From assembly GCA_043800975.1 (NCBI GenBank), contig JAZDMK010000311.1:1-9982 (forward strand): a stretch of DNA of 9,982 nucleotides, given 5' to 3'. Positions within the stretch are counted from its first letter, which is position 1, and every line of letters starts with the position of its first letter. The translations under genes were made by a program, and so were the position numbers. The notes beneath the pieces are model-generated. The model did not search any database. It had not been told where the DNA came from and saw only the letters and a list, made by a program, of their open reading frames with translations. The stretch is from JAZDMK01 sp043800975 (GTDB lineage: Bacteria > Bacteroidota > Bacteroidia > Bacteroidales > JAHJDW01). Of the stretch, positions 1 through 8,369 are shown piece by piece.

Positions 1-872
1 GGGTTTTCTTCTCCTCCTCTTCCGGTTCTGATGCTATTGTAGATGCTAATGGAAACCTTCATATAGCAACTCTGGTTCAATGTGGCTTTACAAAAAATCA
101 AGATTCTTTGCTTTACAATTTTCTTTATGAACCCCGTGTAATATGGGATGTATACACAACACCCACGGGATGGAATGCTGTAATTATTGATACTATACTT
201 ACAATTCCTGTTGATATGATACATGCAATACCCGGTGCCAACTGGGATCACAGACTCCAGATATCCAAAACCCCAGACGAAAATACTATGATTTATGTCT
301 GGACAGATAGCGATCCTGCTTTTTTTGATATGGTTTTGGCTCCAGATATTTTTTCAAGAGGCCGATTGATCAATAGCCTGACCACACTACCTCTGGAATG
401 CAATTTAACAAAAGGAACTGCCTATGATGGCGCTAATTATTGGTTGCACGTCGCTGACAAAACTAATATTGAGTATGGAGAATGTATTTTATATCCGCTT
501 TATATGACAACGACGACTCATGGTGCAACTTCTTCAGATCCCTGTACCCATTATTTTTTAAATGATTTTAAAAGCGCATACACCTGCTGGGGGGGCATTG
601 AAGATATTTCTAATGAGCAAATTTCAACATTTATTTTTCCCAATCCCTTTCACGAAACCACAACAATAAATTTTACTCTTGAAAAAGCATCTCCGCTTTC
701 AATTGAAATTACTGACATTCTTGGAAAGCAGATGATGAAAATAGATAAAGGAATTCTGCCTGAAGGGTCGCATAATATCACTGTTGATTGTAGCGGATTT
801 AGTCCGGGAGTGTATTTGTACACTGTGAAAGCGGGTGAGCTTTGGGGAACTGGGAAAATGATAATTGAATAG
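1..872 (+). CDS. Secreted T9SS-sorted protein, 5'-truncated paralogue of the next gene
   Basis: The reading frame is open from base 3, so the true start lies before the window; 289 residues are visible. Aligned from its first residue, it matches residues 346-628 of the next gene, so more than half of the protein is probably missing. The blade-like motif around visible residues 10-24 (D-A-N-G-N-L-H-I-A-T) resembles strands of BNR/sialidase-type beta-propellers. Residues about 210-289 form a T9SS type A sorting domain: F-P-N-P at 212-215, S-P-G-V-Y-L-Y-T-V-K in place of the usual L-P-A-G-x-Y-F-V-K, ending K-M-I-I-E. The sorting domain nearly equals that of gene 2 (3 differences in 78 residues from F-P-N-P on), while residues about 70-210 have diverged strongly. 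A run of seven G at 589-595 lies in the linker before the sorting domain, with the frame intact. Export to the surface is inferred from the family; the binding target is unknown. Confidence 0.9.
   Translation, partial: VFFSSSSGSDAIVDANGNLHIATLVQCGFTKNQDSLLYNFLYEPRVIWDVYTTPTGWNAVIIDTILTIPVDMIHAIPGANWDHRLQISKTPDENTMIYVWTDSDPAFFDMVLAPDIFSRGRLINSLTTLPLECNLTKGTAYDGANYWLHVADKTNIEYGECILYPLYMTTTTHGATSSDPCTHYFLNDFKSAYTCWGGIEDISNEQISTFIFPNPFHETTTINFTLEKASPLSIEITDILGKQMMKIDKGILPEGSHNITVDCSGFSPGVYLYTVKAGELWGTGKMIIE
743..842 (+). repeat. 100-bp direct repeat within a sorting domain, copy 1
   Basis: This stretch is identical, base for base, to 2753-2852. It covers the middle and late part of the T9SS sorting domain of gene 1, including third codon positions. 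A mismatch bounds it on each side (t/c at 742, t/a at 843). Confidence 0.95.
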
Positions 873-940
873 AAAAATCATATTTTGTACATTAGTATTG
901 GAAACTTTAGGTTTCAGAACCTGATTGATAATTACGTGTT

Positions 941-977
941 TTTGACTAGATAAAGGCTGTATTTTTTCTTACATTTG
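941..977 (+). promoter_or_regulatory. Candidate Bacteroidota-type promoter for gene 2 and the downstream operon
   Basis: TACATTTG at 970-977 matches the Bacteroidota -7 consensus TAnnTTTG exactly. A TTTG at 941-944 could be the -33 element, but the 25-base spacing is a little longer than usual. The expected transcription start near 984 would leave only about a dozen bases before the ATG at 996. No Shine-Dalgarno sequence is present, as is normal in this phylum. This is the only gap longer than 10 bases between genes in the window, so it probably drives genes 2 to 6. Confidence 0.45.
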
Positions 978-995
978 GATGGTTAATTCCACCTT

Positions 996-2882
996 ATGAA
1001 AAAAACACTACTGTTCCTATTCGTTTTTTCTTTTGTTATTCATTCTTCTGCACAGCAGAACAAGTATCGAATTGCAGCAAAAGAAACCAAGCGTTTCAAA
1101 GATTATTCTTATGCCGATATGCCGGTGCCTTCGATGGGGCCCGTGAAACCGCAAAGCAGTTTTGCTTCCGGTTCAAAATGGATGAACAAAATTCCTATTG
1201 CTTCCTCCTCGAATCTGTATTCGGTAATTGCTTCCAATGCAACTTGTCTTTCGGCTATTCCTTCACAAAACATTGTTTTATTCATTAGCAGAGGTGGTGG
1301 TAGCTTTGGCTGGACAGGCAATGATATCATTGCTACATGGAGTGATGATAATTTCATTACCTCACACCGTTTTAAATTACTTACACTAACCGATTCAACA
1401 CACCTGAGCCGCTTTCCGGCTGGAACGCTTTTTATGCCTACTACCGGAACTGTGCCTACCGATGGTTTTGCTGTGTATTCGGGTATGGCCATGGACAGCA
1501 GTGGTAACTGGAATCATGATTTTTTTGGAAGTTCAAAATTAGACAGTACCTATAAAGATGTAAATTACTTTGCTTTGGATTCACCTGCCCGGCATGAGTT
1601 TCCGCGCGTACAATTTACTTCCTGCGAAGACGGAACGGTGCATGTTTTGGCTGACGGTGGACAAAATCTGAATTCACCATACACGAATCTTTCCTTGTGG
1701 AACGGTGTTTTTAATGCTGCAAATAAAAACTACGATTGGAACTTGCGCAACTTTCCTTTGCATGTGAAAGAAACCGCTGCCGAAGGTGATATGGTGGTTT
1801 CGTGGGATATGGCATGGAGTACATCCGGAGATACCGGATATGTTTATGCCTTTGGAATTGATTCATTAAACAATCCCCATGATGATGTTATTCCGCTTGT
1901 TTACCGTACAATAGATCATGGCAACACTTGGACGTATTTGCCTCCCTTTGATTTTTATACAATACCTTCCGTTAAAAACAAACTGGATGACTGGTGGCAG
2001 GCAAATATTGGAAATGTTGACAGGCCGAGGGTTTTCTTTTCATCCTCTTCTGGTTCTGATGCAGTTGTTGATATTAACGGAAACCTTCATATAGCTACAC
2101 TTATGCAATGTGGTTATACAAAAAATCAGGATTCTCTTCTATACAATTTTCTTTATGAACCCCGTATGATATGGGATGTATTCACAACACCCACGGGATG
2201 GAATGCTGTAATTATAGATACTATATTGACTTTACCTGTTGATTCAGCAAACGGACTATCTCCCGGAATTGGATGGGATCACAGACTACAAGTTTCAAAA
2301 ACAACATTGAATCATCGGTTGATTTTTGCATGGACAGATAGCGATACTTCATTTTTTGATAATGTTTTAGCACCTGATATTTATTTGCGTTGTAGAGATG
2401 TAAACTCTGGTGTTATTTATCAAAAATACAGCGTGACACAAGGAACCACGTACGATCAGGCAAATTATTGGATGTATTTGTCAGATGTCACTTTTGAGGA
2501 TGTTTGTTGGTATCGTTTACATGCTTCTACTACCACACATTCAACTTCTGCATTATCACCCTGCACACAATATTACTTTCGGATTGATATACCGAAATGT
2601 ACTGGTATTGAAGAAAAAAACAATGCATCAATTTCTTTCAATTGTTTTCCAAATCCATTCCACCAAACCACAACGATAAATTTTACTCTTGAAAAAGCAT
2701 CTCCGCTTTCTATCGAAATTACTGATATTCTGGGAAAGCAGATGATGAAAACAGATAAAGGAATTCTGCCTGAAGGGTCGCATAATATCACTGTTGATTG
2801 TAGCGGATTTAGTCCGGGAGTGTATTTGTACACTGTGAAAGCGGGTGAGCTTATGGGAACCGGGAAAATGATTATTGAATAA
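996..2882 (+). CDS. Secreted BNR/Asp-box protein with T9SS type A sorting domain
   Basis: The product has 628 residues. The ATG at 996 is chosen because it opens a clear Sec signal peptide (residues 1-19, K-K then a Leu/Phe/Val-rich core, cleavage probably at S-S-A/Q-Q). Residues 305-312 (T-I-D-H-G-N-T-W) are an exact Asp-box (S/T-x-D-x-G-x-T-W), the hairpin signature of sialidase-like and other BNR beta-propellers. Blade-like segments lie near 211-221 (E-D-G-T-V-H-V-L-A-D) and 359-369 (D-I-N-G-N-L-H-I-A-T-L). Residues about 549-628 are a T9SS type A sorting domain (F-P-N-P-F at 551-555). A secreted propeller-fold protein is likely, but I see no sialidase R-I-P motif or catalytic set, so no enzyme function is claimed. 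It is the complete paralogue of gene 1, lies downstream of a candidate promoter, and is followed after 10 bases by gene 3. Confidence 0.93.
   Translation: MKKTLLFLFVFSFVIHSSAQQNKYRIAAKETKRFKDYSYADMPVPSMGPVKPQSSFASGSKWMNKIPIASSSNLYSVIASNATCLSAIPSQNIVLFISRGGGSFGWTGNDIIATWSDDNFITSHRFKLLTLTDSTHLSRFPAGTLFMPTTGTVPTDGFAVYSGMAMDSSGNWNHDFFGSSKLDSTYKDVNYFALDSPARHEFPRVQFTSCEDGTVHVLADGGQNLNSPYTNLSLWNGVFNAANKNYDWNLRNFPLHVKETAAEGDMVVSWDMAWSTSGDTGYVYAFGIDSLNNPHDDVIPLVYRTIDHGNTWTYLPPFDFYTIPSVKNKLDDWWQANIGNVDRPRVFFSSSSGSDAVVDINGNLHIATLMQCGYTKNQDSLLYNFLYEPRMIWDVFTTPTGWNAVIIDTILTLPVDSANGLSPGIGWDHRLQVSKTTLNHRLIFAWTDSDTSFFDNVLAPDIYLRCRDVNSGVIYQKYSVTQGTTYDQANYWMYLSDVTFEDVCWYRLHASTTTHSTSALSPCTQYYFRIDIPKCTGIEEKNNASISFNCFPNPFHQTTTINFTLEKASPLSIEITDILGKQMMKTDKGILPEGSHNITVDCSGFSPGVYLYTVKAGELMGTGKMIIE
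2753..2852 (+). repeat. 100-bp direct repeat within a sorting domain, copy 2
   Basis: Identical to 743-842; see that entry. It encodes the middle to late part of gene 2's sorting domain. Confidence 0.95.
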
Positions 2883-2892
2883 ATCGAACGAC

Positions 2893-5800
2893 ATGAAAAA
2901 ATTTACACTCTTTCTATTCCTGCTTATAATTACTTCTGCACTCTCCGCGCAGGAATGCTACCGCGCTGCATGGGGCAAGGCATTTGGCGGGGCATCGGCT
3001 TATAACAGCATCGTTGACGGGGCGCGCCGCAGCGACGGCACCTTTAGCGTATGCGGTTCGTTCGGCAGCGCCGATATGGTGCTGGGCACAGTCACCGTGG
3101 CCGACAGCGGATTTTACAACTGGTTCGTTGCCAGCCACGACTCGGCGGGGAACTTCTTCAACGGTAAGCTAGTGGCCTGGTACAGCAGCAGTGGCGACGC
3201 CTGCCAGATTAAAAAAATTGACGTGGGTGTGGACAACAGCGTCTGCATCACCGGCTACTGGCTGGGAAGCACCGTGCGCATCGCCGATTCGCTCCTGCCC
3301 TCCTGCACGCGTAATCGTGTGTTTGTGGCCAAGTTTGATGCAAACCTGAATCATCAGTGGACACGCCTCAGCGACTGGATGAGCGCCGACTGTCAGGCCA
3401 ACGACGTAACCACCGATCTCAATAAAAATGTATACATCTGCGGATCTTACGAAGACGATGCTTTCCGCATTGGTGGATTTACCGTTGAAAACTACGGCGG
3501 CTGGAACCTCTGGCGCGACGATGCTTTCATTATCAAGTTCGACTCTTCGGGCAATACAAAATTTCTGAAAAGCATTGGCACACCCAATGACGAAACGGCT
3601 TCTGTGATTGTCGCCGACAGTGCCGGAAACTTCTACGTGGCAGGCAGTACCTCCGCTTCAGCCACATCGTATTTCAAGTTTGATAACCAGATCGCCTGTC
3701 TGGGCGGCGTGAGCAGTTACAATATGTTTTATGCAAAGTACAGCGGCACCGACGGCCACTGCATATGGGGAAAGATCGCCAGCGGCTACAACCCCAGCGA
3801 CCGGTTGTATCCCTACGATGCCTGCCTGGGTGAAAACAACAGTCTGATTCTGGGAGGAACGCTGACCGGACAGGTGCAGTTTGCTCCGCATACCTACATC
3901 GCAGATGGCAACGGCTTTGTGGCCAAAGTGGACGCGAACGGAAACAACTTGTGGCTCTCCAACATCGGCGGGCAAAATTCGTCGGAATACACTTATCACG
4001 TTTCTTATTATGGCGGAAAGATTGCGACCAGCGGCGTACTCTACAGCAACCAGCCTTATGTGGGTGATTTTCCTTTATACAGCACCCTGAGCGGTGGCAG
4101 TTTTATCGCTTACAACGCCATGCTCACTACCGACGGAAAGACGCTCTGGGCCAGGGGTAACAACGTGGGTGGCTCCACCTATTACAACAGCGCCGCCCTG
4201 ATCGATAACAGCGGAAACCAGCTGCTGTGGGGCTCTTTCAAGAGTACACAAACCTGGTATCCGGTTTCGATGACAAACTCGCTCAGCAACTACAAACTTT
4301 TTCTCATCCGCTTCCAGCCTTTCTCTCCGCCCTCTGCATTTACTGTCAGTGCGGGCCCGGATAAAATTACGAGCTGCGGAACTTCAGTGCAGCTGAACGG
4401 AAGCACAACACCGGCGGGCATTACATTCGGATGGTGGCCCAACCTGGGGTTTACCGGCAACGGAACCAAAACCCCAACAGTGAATCCCGGCATCAATACT
4501 ACCTATTATCTGTATGCCTCTTATCAGGGTTGTGTGAACCGCGATACGGTGACCGTAACGTACTCGAACCATGCCGTAGATGTGAATGCCGGTACGGATA
4601 TCGATTTCTGCGCGGGCGACAGTGTGCGTATTTTATCAACCTGTAATCAGCCGACAGCCACCTATACCTGGCTTCCGGCAAAATACATTAACACCTCAAC
4701 CTCACTGCAGCCCTGGGTGAAACCTCCGCAGATCACACAATACACAGTTACTGCGACATACGGCGGATGTATTGATATTGATACGATCAGTGTGAATTCC
4801 CGCCCCAAACCCTACATATATCTGCCCAAGCAGGATTTGTATTACTCCTGGTGGCGCACGCATTTGTGTGCAGACGATTCGCTCGACATTAATTTCGGCG
4901 ATCCCGCAAACACATACACAGTAACCACGCCCACGATTGTTACGAATGTAAATAATAACCTTGCAACACTGTTACCCATCAGCGCAATTTTACGGGTAAC
5001 TGCTACAAGCCCCTATGGCTGCACGAATAAAGACAGTGTTTCGGTGGTGGTGCACAACAATCTGGCCGCGCCCGTGGTGCTGGGTCATGTGGCCGACCGC
5101 TCGGCCTGCCCGGGCGATAGTGTGAATCTGAATATTTATTTCACCAATTCCATCAACTATAATTTCCAGTACAGCTGGTACAGCGGCTGGCAGGTGGATT
5201 CGCTGAACGGACACGGCTGGCAGGATATCAATTACTGGGATCATAATTTTGAAACTTTTTCATACAGCGTGGGTTCTCCCACCTCTTCCTTCTATTCACG
5301 GCTGCGTATCTTTACAGTGAACGCCGATATGGACGGATTTAAATACCGGCCTTACATTAACGATTACTGTTCACCGCGCGGATATGGCAACGAAGCTACA
5401 CTCAGCGTAGGTCCCAAGATTACACTTCATCCGCTGAGTGAGAATTTCTGTCAGGGCGTCACCGATTCCGTTGCGTGTAATTCTTCTTCTGCTTCCACCT
5501 CTTATTCGTGGGAAATCAAGCAGGGCGGTGTGTTTGTGCCTTTCGTTGATCAGCCGGGTGTGATGACCACCAACGGAAGATTTTTTAAAATTATTAATGC
5601 ATCCCCTTCGATCGACAGTACATACATCCGCTGCAAGATCAACGGCTGCGCGCCCGCCAGCGATGTATATACGGACAGTGCGCTGATTCGTGTAATCAAT
5701 GTCCCTGCAAATATTCTTTCGTATTATGTACCGGCCGACAGTATCTGCGCGAATGATACCAGCTATCTGAACGTGATTGTGGATAACCCGCAATTCTACA

Positions 5801-6954
5801 CCTTTACATGGTACGCAAACAACAACCCGCTAACCTACAGCACCTCGCAATGCTGGGGTTATAACACGAATACGCTTCATTTCACACCGGTGTACCTTAC
5901 GCAAAACAGCTACACCTACAAATGTAAAATCACGAATACGCAATGCGGCAGTACCACGTATTCGCCGGATGTTCGTTTTTATGTAAAGGCTCCTCCCGCG
6001 GTGAGCTGGCCGGGCGGAAATGTCTATGCATGTAACAATGGCGGCATGGTTCCCATTTCGGGTGCAACGCCTGCAGGCGGCACGTACACAGGTGCGCATG
6101 TGGTAGGCGGTGCATGGTTTGATCCTGCCGGCTTATCGGTTGGAAATTATCCGGTGACTTATTCATATACCGATCCTGTCTACGGATGCAGCAATTATGT
6201 GAACAAATCTTTTACTGTAACTAACCCGCCAACCGTAAACTGGACGGGCGCTGCCGTAAACCTCTGCGAATCGCAGTCGTATGGTACCTCGCTTTCGGGA
6301 GGCTCTCCCTTCGGGGGCACTTACTCCGGCCCGGGTGTCACCAGCGGATATTTCTATCCTGCTTCGGTGGGCATCGGTTCGTACAACCTGATGTATGTCT
6401 ATACGAACGCAACCACCGGCTGTTCCGACACGGCTTACCGCACTTACAACGTAGTGGCCGGCCCCGCAGTCACCTGGCCGGGCGGAACGGTTACTTATTG
6501 TTTGAATGATCCGGCAGTAACGTTAAGCGGCGGACTTCCGTCAGGCGGAACCTATTCCGGAACGGGTGTTTCAGGAGGAACTTTCAATCCTGCCAGTGCA
6601 GGAACCGGTTCGCATTCGATCACTTATTTCTACATGGACGGGAACAACTGCACGGGCACCGCCCAGCGCACTTTTATCGTAGATGCCTGCACGGGCCTAA
6701 CGCAGCTGAGCAACAGCAACGGGCTGTTTGAGCTGTATCCGAATCCTGCAAAAAATGAAATAACGATTCGAATCAACTGTGTGCTGAACGATGAAGAAAG
6801 CATTTCAATCACAAATGCTCTGGGAGAAGAGGTCTTGCAACAGCGTGCAACCAAAACGGATAAAGCAGTTGTCTTACACATTGAAGCCCTTCCCGCCGGA
6901 ATTTACTTTGTGAAGTTTATGGGGTTCACTGCGAAATTTGTGAAACAAAACTGA
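2893..6954 (+). CDS. Large secreted protein: seven-repeat propeller, PKD/Ig-like domains, 78-residue repeats, T9SS sorting domain
   Basis: The ATG at 2893 (1353 residues) is preferred over an in-frame TTG at 2875, which lies inside gene 2, because it starts exactly at the signal peptide (1-19, cleavage at L-S-A/Q-E). Residues about 25-478 hold seven copies of an SBBP-like motif (F-x-x-K-x-D-x-x-G...W) at F78, F144, F212, F279, F342, F404 and F470, spaced 62-68 residues apart, which suggests a seven-bladed propeller. Next come PKD-like domains typical of Bacteroidota surface proteins (about 485-557, 562-635 and a degenerate one at 637-720; A-G-P-D and A-G-T-D openings, Y-x-x-x-A-x-Y-x-G-C-x-x-x-D-T). 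Ig-like domains follow at about 722-840, 845-936 and 938-1031, then three 78-residue repeats (1035-1265). The T9SS type A sorting domain is at about 1278-1353 (Y-P-N-P, L-P-A-G-I-Y-F-V-K, end F-V-K-Q-N). The body is GC-richer than its neighbours. A stalk-like adhesin or binding protein is plausible; the ligand is unknown. The stop touches the next gene's upstream ATG (TGATG). Confidence 0.93.
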   Translation: MKKFTLFLFLLIITSALSAQECYRAAWGKAFGGASAYNSIVDGARRSDGTFSVCGSFGSADMVLGTVTVADSGFYNWFVASHDSAGNFFNGKLVAWYSSSGDACQIKKIDVGVDNSVCITGYWLGSTVRIADSLLPSCTRNRVFVAKFDANLNHQWTRLSDWMSADCQANDVTTDLNKNVYICGSYEDDAFRIGGFTVENYGGWNLWRDDAFIIKFDSSGNTKFLKSIGTPNDETASVIVADSAGNFYVAGSTSASATSYFKFDNQIACLGGVSSYNMFYAKYSGTDGHCIWGKIASGYNPSDRLYPYDACLGENNSLILGGTLTGQVQFAPHTYIADGNGFVAKVDANGNNLWLSNIGGQNSSEYTYHVSYYGGKIATSGVLYSNQPYVGDFPLYSTLSGGSFIAYNAMLTTDGKTLWARGNNVGGSTYYNSAALIDNSGNQLLWGSFKSTQTWYPVSMTNSLSNYKLFLIRFQPFSPPSAFTVSAGPDKITSCGTSVQLNGSTTPAGITFGWWPNLGFTGNGTKTPTVNPGINTTYYLYASYQGCVNRDTVTVTYSNHAVDVNAGTDIDFCAGDSVRILSTCNQPTATYTWLPAKYINTSTSLQPWVKPPQITQYTVTATYGGCIDIDTISVNSRPKPYIYLPKQDLYYSWWRTHLCADDSLDINFGDPANTYTVTTPTIVTNVNNNLATLLPISAILRVTATSPYGCTNKDSVSVVVHNNLAAPVVLGHVADRSACPGDSVNLNIYFTNSINYNFQYSWYSGWQVDSLNGHGWQDINYWDHNFETFSYSVGSPTSSFYSRLRIFTVNADMDGFKYRPYINDYCSPRGYGNEATLSVGPKITLHPLSENFCQGVTDSVACNSSSASTSYSWEIKQGGVFVPFVDQPGVMTTNGRFFKIINASPSIDSTYIRCKINGCAPASDVYTDSALIRVINVPANILSYYVPADSICANDTSYLNVIVDNPQFYTFTWYANNNPLTYSTSQCWGYNTNTLHFTPVYLTQNSYTYKCKITNTQCGSTTYSPDVRFYVKAPPAVSWPGGNVYACNNGGMVPISGATPAGGTYTGAHVVGGAWFDPAGLSVGNYPVTYSYTDPVYGCSNYVNKSFTVTNPPTVNWTGAAVNLCESQSYGTSLSGGSPFGGTYSGPGVTSGYFYPASVGIGSYNLMYVYTNATTGCSDTAYRTYNVVAGPAVTWPGGTVTYCLNDPAVTLSGGLPSGGTYSGTGVSGGTFNPASAGTGSHSITYFYMDGNNCTGTAQRTFIVDACTGLTQLSNSNGLFELYPNPAKNEITIRINCVLNDEESISITNALGEEVLQQRATKTDKAVVLHIEALPAGIYFVKFMGFTAKFVKQN
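5995..6687 (+). repeat. Three tandem 78-residue repeats in gene 3
   Basis: Units begin at 5995, 6229 and 6463 (residues 1035, 1113 and 1191), exactly 234 bases apart; the last is slightly shorter. Each starts P-x-V-x-W and contains G-G-T-Y-(S/T)-G, a later F-x-P-A, then G-(S/N)-x-x-x-x-Y and a Cys near its end. DNA identity between units is only moderate, so this is an old protein-level duplication rather than a fresh DNA repeat. The fold is presumably an Ig-like beta sandwich. Confidence 0.85.
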
Positions 6955-6962
6955 TGCGTATG
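6952..6962 (+). promoter_or_regulatory. Stop/start junction between genes 3 and 4
   Basis: The stop TGA (6952-6954) shares its A with an ATG at 6954, which is followed two codons later by a second in-frame ATG at 6960. Either start gives the same protein apart from two leading residues (M-R). The second matches the M-K-K start of the other genes. The overlap suggests translational coupling. Confidence 0.6.
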
Positions 6963-8369
6963 AAGAAAAACATTTACTTTTTCTTACTTCTGTTTCCTTC
7001 TGTTGGCTTTGCCCAGCAATGGAAGCCAATTGCATCAGGAGAAAAATTCAATTATAAAGCGGATACAGCAACCTATATTTCAAACGTAATAAGCGTTGAT
7101 TCGACTGATGTAGTGGGTGGCGATTCTGTGTTTTACCTGAACCGCGTAGTTACTGACTGTCCTGGCTTTTCTGGTGTTGACAAAAAACTTTACAACCAGC
7201 CACAATTTCTGCAGAAAATGATGATTCAGAAACCCGGAGGTGTTTATTGTTTCTCGGGCCCGCATAAATACTGGATCAATACGCTAGCAGAGCCGGGCGA
7301 GAGTTGGGTTTATGATTCATTGACTTTAATAAATGCGCAAGTAACTTCTAAAACGTACGAACTTGTGCTCAGCCAGATGGACTCTGTGAAATCGATTACG
7401 CTGACAGGCGGACAGATAATAAAACTCAGCAAAAATTTTGGTATTATACTATTTACTTCGCTTGATAATGGGCTGATTTATTCTCTTGAAGGAATCAAAG
7501 GAAGAAACATTGGAACGCTTATTCCCGGTTTTTTTGAGGTGTTTAATTTTAATGTGGGGGATGTGTTTCAGTACCATAATTATGAGATGGGCGAATTAGG
7601 AGACGGATCTGAATCCTATCGAAAACAAGTAATTCTGGCCAAGGATTCAACAGTATCAGGATACGAATACACAGTAAAAATAATTGAAAAATTTTGGGGT
7701 CTTACTAGTTTTTGGTATCCATATGGCTTTACGCACAGTTGCGTGACAGATACATTGGTTTTTTCTGATTCTTCAAAGCATTTTTGTAATTTATCTCCTT
7801 TTGAAATTGTCAGGAATCCAGTTTTTACAGCTAATGCATCCATTTGCAAAATTTTCCCTGATACAGGCAACACGGTTTCTCGTCTGATTGGAATTGATAT
7901 GACATTTAACCCCGATGAAAGCTCTTTATACACATATGGTTTAGGAGATACACTATTGAGATGGGGTGGTAATTTTTATAAGAAATATTCAACTACACTA
8001 GGAAAAGTTATAGATGATATTTCTTTTTTTTATAGAGAGCTCGAAGAACTCATTGGATATGTGAAAAATGGTGATACAACTGGCTACATCTATACCGATA
8101 GTTACCTACTGGGAATTGAAGCACCTGAATTTTTGGAAAAACAAATCAGCATTTCCCCCAACCCCGCCACTACTTCCATTACCCTTCAGATGCCGCAGTT
8201 GGAGAGCGATGCGGAAGTTTGTGTTTTTAATTCATTGGGAGAACAAGTTTTAAAAACAAAATTACATAAAGCGAAAAGTGAAGTGAGAATTGATGTTGCG
8301 AAGTTGCCGGCGGGTTTGTACTTTGTGAAGATGAATAATTATTCAGGAAAATTTGTGAAACAAAACTGA
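6960..8369 (+). CDS. Secreted T9SS-sorted protein with unrecognised cargo domain
   Basis: The product has 469 residues from the ATG at 6960. An in-frame ATG at 6954 overlapping the previous stop would add two. The later start is preferred because it yields M-K-K like the other genes. Signal peptide: residues 1-18, cleavage at G-F-A/Q-Q. The cargo (about 20-390) matches no domain I can name. Its tail (G-L-G-D-T-L-L-R-W near 327, then L-I-G-Y-V-K-N-G-D-T-T-G at 364-375) resembles the segment that often precedes the sorting domain in uncharacterised Bacteroidota secreted proteins (a G-L-G block, then L-x-Y-x-K-x-G-x-x-x-x-G). The T9SS type A sorting domain is at about 396-469 (I-S-P-N-P, V-F-N-S-L-G, L-P-A-G-L-Y-F-V-K, end F-V-K-Q-N). 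Codons are AT-rich, unlike gene 3. It lies in the same tight operon, with gene 5 four bases after its stop. Function unknown; only surface or extracellular export is supported. Confidence 0.9.
   Translation: MKKNIYFFLLLFPSVGFAQQWKPIASGEKFNYKADTATYISNVISVDSTDVVGGDSVFYLNRVVTDCPGFSGVDKKLYNQPQFLQKMMIQKPGGVYCFSGPHKYWINTLAEPGESWVYDSLTLINAQVTSKTYELVLSQMDSVKSITLTGGQIIKLSKNFGIILFTSLDNGLIYSLEGIKGRNIGTLIPGFFEVFNFNVGDVFQYHNYEMGELGDGSESYRKQVILAKDSTVSGYEYTVKIIEKFWGLTSFWYPYGFTHSCVTDTLVFSDSSKHFCNLSPFEIVRNPVFTANASICKIFPDTGNTVSRLIGIDMTFNPDESSLYTYGLGDTLLRWGGNFYKKYSTTLGKVIDDISFFYRELEELIGYVKNGDTTGYIYTDSYLLGIEAPEFLEKQISISPNPATTSITLQMPQLESDAEVCVFNSLGEQVLKTKLHKAKSEVRIDVAKLPAGLYFVKMNNYSGKFVKQN

Noticed and set aside
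907..924. Hairpin (7-bp stem with one G-T pair, loop TCAG) after gene 1, a possible terminator
   Set aside because: The stem is short and A/T-rich, and no T run follows directly; the nearest T run starts about 15 bases further on.
1109..1492. Long - strand open frames, e.g. 1109-1492, 3658-3999 and 5371-5793
   Set aside because: They are shadows of strongly supported + strand genes; they show no domains or signal peptides, and no start context or spacing of their own.
2875..2892. Upstream TTG start for gene 3 adding six residues
   Set aside because: It lies inside gene 2's last codons and puts a polar segment before a perfect M-K-K signal peptide; the ATG at 2893 is better.
2893..6954. Gene 3 as part of a gliding motility apparatus
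   Set aside because: PKD-like repeats of this kind occur widely in Bacteroidota surface proteins, and the sorting domain is type A, not the type B form seen on SprB-like adhesins.
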